DNA from: Diadophis punctatus similis
Taxonomy: Eukaryota; Chordata; Lepidosauria; Squamata; Dipsadidae
Direction: 5' to 3'
DNA: 64,000 nucleotides
Assembly (NCBI GenBank): GCA_023053685.1
Contig: JALIGW010000002.1
Span: 166,291,034 to 166,355,033 of the forward strand
In this document: positions 22,366-31,714 of the stretch, piece after piece
How positions within the stretch are numbered: position 1 is the stretch's first letter
Layout: each line of letters starts with the position of its first letter
The notes under the pieces: model-generated
What the model was told of the DNA's origin: nothing
The model's input: the letters and a program-made list of their open reading frames with translations, nothing else
Database searches by the model: none
Program-made: the position numbers and the translations under genes

Positions 22366-22670
22366 CAGCATACAGAATAACAGAGTTGGAAGGGACTTTG
22401 GAGGTCTTCTAGTCCAACCTCCTGCACAGGCAGGAAATCTTATACCATTCCAGACCAATGGCTATCCAATCTCTTCCTAAAATCCTCCAGTGATGGGGCA
22501 TTCACAGCTTCTGGAGGGAAACCATTCCACTGATTAATTGTTCTCCCTGATAGGAAATTTCTCTTTAATTCTAGGTTGGATCTCTGATCATCTTCCATTC
22601 ATTACTTCTAGTCCTACCCTCAGGTGCTTTGCTGGAGATGCTTTGAGATCTGTTTTTAGTGTCCTCCTTG
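22366..22670 (-). mobile_element. CR1 LINE 3' end, minus strand
   Basis: It begins on the plus strand with 'cagaataacagagttggaag', the reverse of the CR1 3' terminus, followed by 'gtcttctagtccaacctcct'. The minus-strand frame includes SISSKAPEGRTRSNEWK, matching the other CR1 copies. The 5' end toward 22670 is truncated. Confidence 0.85.
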
Positions 22671-22894
22671 AGTGAACTAGAGGTCTTGAGTGCCTGCAGA
22701 ATGTGGCCATAGTATAAATTTGTGCTTAGGGAAGAGGCCATATTTGCTCCAGGGAGGGGGAAGCCGTTTATCTTTACCACTCTACCACATAATACCACTG
22801 AACTCTTCTTAAGTGGGAATATATCTACAGACCCCTCACATCTGGACATACTGTAAATTGTTTCAACTTCTACCCTCAAAACGATGCTATAGGG

Positions 22895-23285
22895 CAGTGA
22901 TGGCGAACCTTTTTTCCCTCGTGTGCCAAAAGCATGTACGCATGTGCTATCGTGCACACGCATTTGCCCACACCTATAATTCAATGTACCCCGCCCCTCT
23001 GTGCATGCATGCACAACCCCCCCATGCTGCCCCACCCCCATGCATGCACACACGACCCCCTGCTCCCCCATTTCCCGACTTCTGGTGGGCCCGGTAGGCC
23101 CATTTTCCTCCCTCCCCAGGCTCCAGAGGCTTTCTTCACCCTCCCAGAACCTCCACGCGAGCCGAAAATCAGCTGGCCAGCATGCACATGCACGCTGGAG
23201 CTGAGCTAAGGCAATGGCTCATGTGCCGGCAGATATGGCTCCGTGTGCCACCTGTGGCACGTGTGCCATAGATTCGCCATCATGG
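22895..23285. mobile_element. Non-autonomous hAT-like element (CAGTGATGGCGAACC family)
   Basis: It starts cagtgatggcgaacctttt and ends gattcgccatcatgg, flanked by ctataggg on both sides (22887-22894 and 23286-23293), an exact 8-bp duplication. The inside has 'tgtgccaaaagcatg', GC-rich exon-like but non-coding sequence and 'gtggcacgtgtgccata'. A second copy of the family is at 43005-43406. The 166-aa minus-strand frame at 22571-23071 runs through this repeat into CR1 and is not a gene. Confidence 0.9.
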
Positions 23286-23667
23286 CTATAGGGCACTGCA
23301 CACCAGAATAACTAGACAAAAGGACAGCTTTTTCCTGAATGCCATCACTCTGCTAAACAATGACGGTAATTCCCACAACACTGTCAAATTATTTACTAAG
23401 ACTGTATTACTATTCTTCTTCTCATCCTTCCTATTACCTATCTCCTTCCACTCATGACTATAACCATGTTGCTTGTATCTTTACAATTTATATTCTTTTA
23501 TTTGTTTCCTAGTACGATTTCATTGCTTATTAGTAATCTATGACTATCACTAAGTGTTGTATCTTATGATTTTTGATGAATGTATTTTATTTTTCTTTAT
23601 GTACACTGAGAGCATATGCACCAAAGACAAATTGCTTGTGTGTCCAATCACACCTGGCCAATAAAGA

Positions 23668-23735
23668 ATTCTATTCTATTCTATTCTATTCTATTCTATT
23701 CTATTCTATTCTATTCTATTCTATTCTATTCTATT
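23668..23735. repeat. (ATTCT)n microsatellite, left half
   Basis: About 13 pentamers forming the 3' tail of the LINE. A hAT element follows directly, and the array continues at 24260. Confidence 0.95.
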
Positions 23736-24257
23736 CAGGGGCGGGTTCCTAATTTTTTTACTACCACTCTGTGGGCATGGCTTATTTTGTGGGTGTGGCT
23801 TGCTGGCCATGTGACTGGGTGGGCGTGGCTTCTCAGACTGCTGAAGGGAGGGGAACTGAGATAAGTCCTGCTGCCTGTTCCCCTTCCCCTCAGCAGCTCG
23901 AGAAGCCTCAAACGTGCAAAAATGCCTAGGATCATCACTGTGCGTTCGTGGCTTCTTGGACTGCTGAAGGGAGGGGAACAGAGATAGGTCCTGCCGCCTG
24001 TTCTTTCAGCGTCTCACACGCTCCCTCAGCCATCCTCCCCTGCTTGGACTCACTGTGGGGTAGGAAGGCAGCGCATGCGCAGTGCCGGAAGCTCGGCTTC
24101 TGGGCATGCGCAGAAGAAATTTTTTTTAAAAAATTAATTTTTTTAAAAAAATGGCGGCGCCCAGGCACCGGCAACCGACCACACCGGTACTGTGACGTCA
24201 CCAGCGGGCCGCTACCGGTGCTATAGAGTGGACCGCACCGGTAGGAACCCACCACTG
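23736..24257 (-). mobile_element. Non-autonomous hAT-like element (GGTGGGTTCCTAC family) inside a microsatellite
   Basis: It is the reverse orientation of the copies at 29083-29586 and 60951-61473. It starts caggggcgggttcctaattt and ends gtaggaacccaccactg. It contains the CACGCCC/GGGCGTGG words, 'aaaatgcctaggatcatcac', 'gcagcgcatgcgcagtgccg' with GCGCATGCGC at 24071-24080, and 'cgtcaccagcgggccgctac'. The target is the (ATTCT)n array, so the flanking 8-mers (attctatt and atttctat) cannot be aligned uniquely. Confidence 0.9.
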
Positions 24258-24259
24258 AT

Positions 24260-24382
24260 TTCTATTCTATTCTATTCTATTCTATTCTATTCTATTCTAT
24301 TCTATTCTATTCTATTCTATTCTATTCCATTCCATTCCATTCCATTCCATTCCATTCCATTCCATTCTATTCTATTCTTAAG
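24260..24382. repeat. (ATTCT)n with an internal (ATTCC)n block
   Basis: The array resumes after the hAT element with ATTCT units, changes to about ten ATTCC units near 24325-24367, then returns to ATTCT. The block structure suggests that a T-to-C variant unit spread by slippage. Confidence 0.93.
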
Positions 24383-24639
24383 GCATACGGTTTTACTCTT
24401 CCCTTCTGTCTTCTCTCTAGCAATTATGCAAACTCTGCATGATTTCAGCTATGGGCCAAAACATACAACCTTGTGCCTGAAAGCCTTGAGCCTTCTCGGC
24501 TCTGTTTGAATTGCCATGGACCTGCTCTGTACTGGTTATCTCTGCTGCACATGCTGCATGGAAGCTCCCTATTGGAAAGAAGCCGGTCCTTGTGTGGAAC
24601 AATGGCAAAATCAATCTCAGATGAGATCATCTCCTAGAG

Positions 24640-25001
24640 CAGTGGTTCCCAACCTGTGGTACGTGTACCACTAGTGGTACGCGAGGGCCTTCCAGGTGGT
24701 ACGCGAACACTTTTGGGGTCATGAACGATTTTTAGTTAGTTATTTTTTACTTCACAAAAATGTTTACTGCCTAACACAAGATAATCTGGCAACGATTTGC
24801 AACTGTTGCCACACGCCACTCACCTGGTCCCAGCGGCCCGAGAATCCAGTTGCTGGATGTGCGGGGCCAAAAAAGGAACGGTACAATTATGAAAATAAAG
24901 TGATACCTGATCGAATTTAGTTTCTCTGGAACCAGGTGGTACGCGGCAACTGTACGGGACCTCCAAGTGGTACTCGATCACAAAAAGGTTGGGAACCACT
25001 G
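24640..25001. mobile_element. Non-autonomous hAT element (CAGTGGTTCCCAACC family)
   Basis: It starts cagtggttcccaacctgtgg and ends ggttgggaaccactg, with tcctagag on both sides (24632-24639 and 25002-25009). The copy at 50065-50422 is nearly identical throughout, including 'gtggtacgcgagggccttcc' and 'ccagcggcccgagaatccag'. Ends of the form CAGNGGTTC and an 8-bp duplication with a central CTAG/CTAGA fit the hAT-Charlie group. No transposase is encoded. Confidence 0.95.
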
Positions 25002-25101
25002 TCCTAGAGGCTGAGCAAACAGTTATTCTCCTTGCTACTAAACCGTTGTGTCAACTGAAAAAAGTTGACTCGCAATATGAAATGAATGTGTCTTTGGCAA
25101 C

Positions 25102-25632
25102 TGTTAGAACTCTGTTCAAATGATTGGATTGCTAATATATGAACAAGACAAATCAATGTTATGTGTATATTGCTTTAAGAACATTGTAGGCTGATTACTA
25201 TATACTGTAAGAAAGCAAGAGAGCATGCTCAGTATGTGATTGTGATTGTGATTGTGATTGTGATTGACTCTGTGTTCCGTGTGTTCCGGATTGCTGAATC
25301 TCTCTGCTATTTCACTGTTGAGTAATTGACTTAGTGTCTGTGTAGAATTACTTGAAGAGTTGCTGTGTAAAGACTAACTATCTGTGATAGTGTAGAATTG
25401 AATGTTAGCTGTAATTTTTGTTTGTTAGTTAAACAAAGATAGGCAAGAAGAAGAAACTTCGCATTGACTGAACTAACTGTGTATGACTTGGACTTCCTAT
25501 TGAACTTTGCTACTACTAGAAGTAAACTATTTTGTAAATACTAAACGTATTCTGTTTATTGACTGAATAGCATTCATATCAAACTGCAACACCAAAACCA
25601 CAATTACTATTCCGCTGTGTATGTGCTCAACA
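25102..25632 (+). mobile_element. Possible LTR, about 530 bp
   Basis: It could start TGTTAGAACTCTG and end GTGCTCAACA. It contains a GATTGT hexamer run at about 25236-25265 and a poorly placed polyadenylation region. The flanking pentamers gcaac and gcaca match at only 3/5 positions. A second copy would be needed to confirm it. Confidence 0.3.
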
Positions 25633-26270
25633 GCACAATAACTCCTTAACAGCAACATGAACTTTGCCCTCTCCTCCTTATCCAAACCAAAGTAAAGTTA
25701 TTAGAATTCTGGCTGCTTCTATTTCTTATGGCATTGACCATCTGAAGATGGAAGATGTTTGCCTATCTGGAGATATCACTGAGTAATGGACTGAGACAAG
25801 TTATTTGAAACAAGGGTTGCTCCAGTATCCTGACCATATCAGAAATGTAATACTTCACATCTCAGCAGTATTGCTGTCAGAAGATTGCTGCTTGCCATCC
25901 ACTGGGGGCTCGGAGTGATGGGATTTAGCAGGTGAGAGTAGGATACAAATATCCAAAAACACAGTGTAAAGGGAATACATTCTATTATTCTCATAAAGAT
26001 GCTCTTTGAACATATTTCTGCTGATTAGGGCTCAGCAAAGGGATGCCTTATTTTTTTTTGAACAGGAGTGGTTTATTCCAATATTAAATGGAAAAAATGA
26101 CCACAGGACTAATTCTTATTCATATGTAAAGTTCCATTTTCGGTCTTTTTCTACCATCTTCAGTTCAAGGAACACATCCAAACTGTAGGAATGTGGCAGA
26201 CTTTAGTCATTGAAGATCCCACCATCCTTTATCCCATACATCCCCTTGTGTTAGCTTATAAACAGAATGG
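25633..26270. other. No gene recognised
   Basis: Unassigned AT-rich DNA. The short plus frame at 26006-26188 shows no domain. Confidence 0.45.
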
Positions 26271-26493
26271 AGCCGAGGTGGCGCAGTGGTTAAAGTGCAG
26301 CACTGCAGTTCAGCAGTTCAGCTGTTCAAATCTCACGGGCTCAAGGTTGACTCAGCCTTCCATCCTTCTGAGGTCGGTAAAATGAGGACCCAGATTGTTG
26401 GGGGCAATATGCTGAACTCTGCAAACCGCTTAGAGAGGGCTGTAAAGCACTATGAAGCAGTATATAAGTCTAAGTGCTATTGCTAAGTGCTAA
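26271..26493 (+). mobile_element. tRNA-derived SINE, short tail
   Basis: The head 'agccgaggtggcgcagtgg' and the B-box region 'gctgttcaaatctcac' are followed by the standard body and 'gtatataagtctaagtgcta' with a single GCTATTGC unit. The tract between the A and B boxes is shorter than in the other copies. Confidence 0.9.
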
Positions 26494-26751
26494 ACCAGGC
26501 CTTCTGAATTTAAATAAATATGTATGAATATTTGTAAAGTCTGTGTGTTAACCAGCCACACACTTCTGAATATTCACGGACAATTGTACAACGCTCCCAT
26601 TGTGAGAAAACCACAGGACATTGTGTCATTTCTACAATGGTGCATTGTACCCCTGAGGAGTAGAATGTAACCAAAGCTTTTAATGCATGCGATTTGTTGC
26701 CTTGAATATCTTCATAAGCAGTTCAGATCCCATGATAGATTTTGATATTTA

Positions 26752-27258
26752 CCGTATTTTTCGGAGTATAAGACGCACCTTTTTCCTCCCTAAAAGAGGC
26801 TGAAAATTTGGGTGCAGTCTTATACTTCGAAAGTAGCTTTTTTGAAGCTTTTTTTCCAGCCCTAACGAGGTGCTAACGATCTTCCCGGCTTCCTATTCCC
26901 TCCGAAGGAGGTTTTTTCCAGCTCTAAGTCTTTGCAAGCTTGTTTTCATCCCTACTCCCTCTGAAAAAGCGGTGCTTTTCAGCCCTAACGTGGTGCTAAC
27001 GATCTTCCTGGTTTGCTGCATTTATTTTTATTCCTACTCCCTCCGAAGCAGTTTTTCCTGCCCTAAGTCTTTCCAGGCTTGCTTTCATTCCTACTCCCTC
27101 TGAAAAAGGCTTTTTCAGCCCTAACCAGAGGATAAAATAATGTGCTGAAGCTGAACAGACTAAGGACGCTAGCCAGATGAATACCTGGTAGGTAGATTCC
27201 CCCCCCCCTATTTTCCTCCCCCAAAACTAAGGTGCGTCTTATACTCCGAAAAATATGG
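26752..27258. mobile_element. DNA transposon remnant with TTTTTCGGAGTATAAGACGC termini, TA-flanked
   Basis: The left end ta-ccgtatttttcggagtataag is the inverse of the right end cttatactccgaaaaatatgg-ta, a terminal inverted repeat of about 30 bp with TA on both sides. The inside has two imperfect tandem units of about 125-138 bp (from about 26857 and 26990), each with 'ggtgctaacgatcttcc', 'ctccga' and 'ccctactccctctgaaaaa'-like words. A distant relative with gtatttttccatgtataag ends is at 55738-56072. The superfamily is uncertain; the TA flanks suggest Tc1/mariner-like. Confidence 0.7.
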
Positions 27259-28068
27259 TATTTTGGGGGGAAATAAAATAAAATATGGTGTTAGCCTACT
27301 GATTCTGGAGGTTCAACCTCTTTTTCCTAATAGGCAAGATTATTCAGTAAAGTTTCTCCCAGTCATGTAACTGTCCAAAGACCAGAACTTCAAATCAGGT
27401 TAAAATTGGCATTTATTATTACCGGTAATTTGGATTCTCTGTATTTGTCTATGTTCTTACAATAGTCCATTTTATACTCACTGAAGTTTCCCTCCTAATG
27501 GCAACATTTCCCTTCTCTATTCACTTCAAATAATCATTACTTCTTCCTAAATGGGGACTTCTAATGTTCAGCATATTGAAATGATTTGTACTCTGCCATA
27601 ATCTTCCAACCTATCCCAGAAAAATACATTTCCCAGAAGACCTCATGCTTTGGCTTGCTAACATAGCCATATTGATTGAGTGCTAGATAGAAGGAGAGGA
27701 GAGGACTCCCTCCCTCTGAAGCATCAGCACAATAAGCAGGTTAGCTGGAAGAACGAACAGAAAATTATGTTTTTCCTGAACTGATTTCCAGGAATAGAAG
27801 ATAGGGGGTGGGTATCAGGCATTGCCAGACTCTATAATCCAAACTGGGGAATTAATAACATTGGTCATATTTCTGCTTCCAAATGATGTTATTGGCCATT
27901 ATTGTTGTCTAGAACATTTGTTTTAATTCAACAAAGCAAAACAGAACGGGAAAGAAGCAGTAAAGTTCCCAAATTAGGGAAGGCATTTCATCCATGCAAG
28001 TCAGCTTCAAAATGGGAGCTGTGGACTGAATGCCTGGTTGGTGTTAGGTGACATTAGGAACAGGCTCT
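27259..28068. other. No gene recognised
   Basis: Unassigned AT-rich DNA between a DNA transposon and a solo LTR. Confidence 0.5.
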
Positions 28069-28073
28069 CCATC

Positions 28074-28299
28074 TGTTAAGGGTGGGCTTGAATGAAGAGG
28101 CAGGACTCCGCTTAAGGTTCAGCACTTTATTTAGTGGTTGGAATCTCCATAGAAATCATGCCGGCTGGCAGACAGCATCCTCTTTTAAAGGGCTCTGTCA
28201 GTCAGACCGGCCACTGATAGTGTTGTATTTTCCCGCTGCTCAAATGGACCAATGAGTGGCGGGTATGCTAATTCAGCTTCTCCCTTTGAATATCTAACA
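28074..28299 (-). mobile_element. Solo LTR, 226 bp, 5-bp target duplication CCATC
   Basis: The plus strand begins tgttaaggg and ends atctaaca, so the ends are TGTTA/TAACA inverted. The pentamer ccatc stands on both sides (28069-28073 and 28300-28304). The minus strand has a TTTAAA box ('gagccctttaaaagagg', near 28190) followed by AATAAA (near 28130), setting the orientation. No internal region is attached. A poly-C run (28306-28320) lies just to the right. Confidence 0.8.
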
Positions 28300-28304
28300 C
28301 CATC

Positions 28305-29074
28305 ACCCCCCCCCCCCCCCAATGCTAGCTATAACCAGACTTTTGGAGAAACTGAAAATTTGTGCACTCTTTTATGCGTGTGGTTGGACCTAATGAAAAC
28401 ATTACTTTTATTGAATTTTGAATTTCTCCCCTTTCATGAATCAACATGATTCTGGTTGCTTATTTTTAAAAATTATCCCAGAAGATACATGCAACATACA
28501 TTAAATCAGACGTCTTCACAGGGCTTCCACTACTTCATATTTAAATGCCTCGATTTTGATATTTATGAGAAAAGGGAACGAGAATCATCGTCGAGTAGGT
28601 CAGATTCAGCTTGCAAAACTTTCCATTTAGCACATCAAGGCCTGACAAGAGGCTCTCTCTTGTTCAAACATGAGGGTAAATTTCCATCCTTATTCAGTTA
28701 AAGAAGACTCTCCAGTAAAATAAAAAAGCAAACAAACCATGAAAAAGAGGGCTGGCTCTTTTTCCATCAGAGAAAACAACAGAGATATCTAACAATGGAG
28801 GACAAGAGGGTTTATATTTGGCCATGCCTGGCCACTGTTTTTCTTTCTTGCATGAAAAAAGATGCAGGCCTTTGTCTGTGCTCAGGAGCACCTATACGAA
28901 TGCTACATATGCATGTATGTGTATGTACTATATGTATGGTGGGGAATACATGAAAAGAAGGGTGCAACTACCTTGGGATATGACCCAATGATATTTTAGA
29001 AAACAATCGGATTCTTAGATCTTAAACAATCTTTATTTTGGGAGTCTCGTTGCATGTGATGATATTAAACAAAC
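28305..29074. other. No gene recognised
   Basis: It starts with a run of about 15 C (28306-28320). The rest is unassigned AT-rich DNA with short frames lacking any domain. Confidence 0.5.
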
Positions 29075-29082
29075 ATACAGAG

Positions 29083-29586
29083 CAGTGGTGGGTTCCTACC
29101 GGTGTGGTCCACTCTATAGCACCGGTAGCGGCCCGCTGGTGATGTCACAGTACCGGTGCGGTCGGTTGCCGGTGCCTGGGTGCTGCCATTTTTTTAAAAA
29201 AATTTCTTCTGCGCATGCCCAGAAGCTGAGCTTCCGGCACTGCGCATGCGCTGCCTTCCTACCCCACAGTGGGTCCAAGCAGGGGAGGATGGCTGAGGGA
29301 GCGTGTGAGACGCTGAAAGAACGGGCGGCAGGAGCTATCTCCATTCCCCTCCCTTCAGCAGTCCGAGAAGTCATGAACGCGCAGTGATGATCCTAGGCAT
29401 TTTCGCACATTTGAGGCTTCTCGAGCTGCTGAGGGGAGGGGGAATGGGCGGCAGGACCTATCTCAGTTCCCCTCCCTTCAGCAGGCTGAGGAGCCACACC
29501 CACCCGGTCACATGGCCGGCAAGCCACACCCACAAAATAAGCCACGCCCACAGAGCAATAGTAAAAAAATTAGGAAGCCGCCCCTG
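29083..29586 (+). mobile_element. Non-autonomous hAT-like element (GGTGGGTTCCTAC family)
   Basis: It starts cagtggtgggttcctaccgg and ends attaggaagccgcccctg, with atacagag on both sides (29075-29082 and 29587-29594). The body includes 'ctatagcaccggtagcggcc', a TTTAAA-rich middle, 'gcgcatgcccagaagc', the palindrome gcgcatgcgc (29242-29251), 'gtgagacgctgaaagaacgg' and several CCACACCCAC/CCACGCCCAC words near the right end. The 100-aa and 86-aa frames across it are repeat shadows. Confidence 0.95.
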
Positions 29587-29594
29587 ATACAGAG

Positions 29595-31042
29595 GATTTT
29601 AGAGCTTTCTGGTGCTGCCTTTCTGCTTTAGGGGAGGGGCATGATGTTAAATGAACTGTATTTGAGGAGATAGCCCCCACCTCTCAACCCAAGGTTTGCA
29701 AGCTGCTGAGCTACACTTTGCCAAAAGAAAGAAGAACTAAACCTGCTAAGATGTTTTCAAGCATGGTAATCTGAAGCATCTTAATGCTTTTGTTTTTAAG
29801 TACCTATGTAAGAATACAACGAGAAGGAATGCAACATAAGCTTTCCTGACCGAGCTTTTAATGGGAACTGAAGGTCAGGCACAGAAACCTAAATCTATCT
29901 GGGTTTTTGATTTTTCAACAATCATAAAGATAATGTCCTTGAGATGTTAGAAGCAAGAAGCTTGACCAGTCTCCCTTTGCAAATTGCAGTCCATCTTTGA
30001 AGGACTTGTTCTAATACCCAAGAGCTATGCTGTCAATGAAGCTTGCCAATAAACAGATGGTAATCCAGCAGGAAGCATCTACCTTTTATAATTTGATTTC
30101 TACCCTAAAGTGCCCTCTAGTATTTTGTGAGTACTGGTGTGTATGTATGTGTGTGTGTGTGTGTGTGTGTGTCAAATGAAAACATCTGCACAAGGCTACT
30201 TTTGCCTGGTCTGTACAAAAATGAGACGTTGTTCCAGGCTATTTCTAAAAGTCAGGCTTTAGAAAATGAAGAAGAAAGAGAACCCAGACAGATCAATAAA
30301 GGGGAGTTTACCTTTCTCAGATTTCTCCTCTATTTTGTCTCACAGGCTGTTGCTAGCATTTGCCCTGTTTAACCTTTAACACTATTCGGAAAACATGCAT
30401 GCTTAAATATCGCAACCAAATTGTTTACCAGTAGAACATTCTGACCGGATTGGGGGGAAAAAAGAGTAAGAATCACTGAGAAAAGTAACCCTTTGAATTG
30501 GTTCATGTATTATAAAGCAATCTTGGTTTCTTTGTAGTAAGTACATAATTCAAAATTATTATTTTCCTGTTGTTTATTTCCCCGTCTATAGTACATAGAA
30601 TCAAAGTAATAACAGTTTAGCCATTAACACTTTCATGAGGCTCCAAAAGTTCATCTCTTCATTTCTCCTTCAACATAACTTTTAATGAGTAATCACATTA
30701 GCTGTCTAAACCATTTTAACAGAGGTTTCTAAGGAAATGTAAGGTGAGGCTTTTACCTAATCAAGAGTTGTATGATGATGTCACACCAAACATTCTCTGA
30801 TCTATTCTGGACAACTTTGATGGTACTTCCAGATTAGGTTCCATTAATAGACATAAGGTTGCCCCAGCTAGGTTGATGATGGAAATTGTAATCCAGATTG
30901 GAAGTTCTAAATCCCAGCAGTCATTTTTTCACCATGCTGTCGATTGCCACCTCACCTGTCTTTTTATTTATTTTTAAATCACTGTTGAATGTATTTTTGG
31001 GAGAATAACAATAGGAGCCAATTGTTTGGAAGCATCCTCATT
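29595..31042. other. Unassigned DNA with a short (GT)n
   Basis: A (GT)n array of about 36 bp lies at 30137-30172. The rest has no recognised repeat or exon; the 81-aa frame at 30127-30372 starts in the GT array and has no domain. Confidence 0.5.
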
Positions 31043-31050
31043 GTCTAAAA

Positions 31051-31706
31051 CAGGGGTGTCAAACTCAATTTCATTGAGGGCCGCATCAGGGTTGTGTTTG
31101 ACCTTGGAGGGCTGGAGGGGGTGTGGCTGGGGGGCCGTGGCCATGGTGGGTGTGGCCAGTTTGACATCACTCGTTTCGGGGGGCACCTGTGGTGGCCAAG
31201 TGCTAAGGCAGGACTTCCCTGAGACCCTCCCTCACTCTCATTATATCCTTCCTTCCTTCCTTCCTTCCTTCCTTCCTTCCTTCCTTCCTTCCTTCCTTCC
31301 TTCCTTCCTTCCTTCCTTCCTTTTTCTTCTTCCTTCCCTCTTTATTCTCCTTTCTTCTTCCTTCCCCCCTTTCCTTATTTTTCCTTCTTTGCTCTCTTCC
31401 CATCTTCCCATCTTTTTCTTTTTCTTTGTCTTTCCTCTTTCCCTTTCTCCTTTCCTGTCCCTTCTTGCATGCTTAAATGCAAAAGGGGAAACATTTCTCC
31501 TTTTGTTTTGTTTTTAGTTTGTTTCGCTAACCCTCTGCCGGTGAAAACAGGGCACGGGTGTGTGTGCATGCGGCCCCCCACGCTCCGTTTTCTCTGACAG
31601 AGGCACTGCAGGCCTGTCCTTTGCTGTTTCCAGCCGGCACCATGGGCCAGTTCTAAGCACCCAGTGGGCTGAATCCAGCCTGCAGGCCTTGAGTTTGATA
31701 CCCCTG
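31051..31706. mobile_element. Non-autonomous hAT-like element (CAGGGGTGTCAAACTC family)
   Basis: It starts caggggtgtcaaactcaatt and ends gagtttgatacccctg, with flanks gtctaaaa (31043-31050) and ctctaaaa (31707-31714), 7/8 identical. Inside is 'gagggccgcatcagggttgt' near the left and 'gtgggctgaatccagcctgc' near the right, with a large pyrimidine-rich middle seeded by (TTCC)n. Ends of this type are known for hAT elements in many vertebrates. The 163-aa frame at 31026-31517 is driven by the TTCC array. Confidence 0.9.
31248..31321. repeat. (TTCC)n microsatellite inside a hAT element
   Basis: About 18 pure CTTC tetramers, then a long degenerate pyrimidine tract reaching about 31470. Confidence 0.95.
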
Positions 31707-31714
31707 CTCTAAAA

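Larger units (their letters stand above)
22840..23735 (+). mobile_element. LINE 3' end with (ATTCT)n tail, interrupted by a hAT element
   Basis: Left part 22840-22894 ('tcaacttctaccctcaaaacg') and right part 23286-23735 ('cactgcacaccagaataact...') flank the hAT element at 22895-23285. The right part ends 'tgtccaatcacacctggcca', 'ataaagaattctattctatt', so the element runs straight into the (ATTCT)n array. This matches the abundant snake CR1/L3-type LINE that seeds AATAG-type microsatellites, as described for advanced snakes. The exact clade is from memory. Its 5' limit may lie further left, toward 22671. Confidence 0.75.

Noticed and set aside
25236..25265. GATTGT direct repeats as a CRISPR-like or regulatory array
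   Set aside because: The units are adjacent without spacers and short; it is a simple tandem repeat in a eukaryotic window.
31026..31517. 163-aa frame
   Set aside because: It lies in a hAT-like element and most residues come from the TTCC array.
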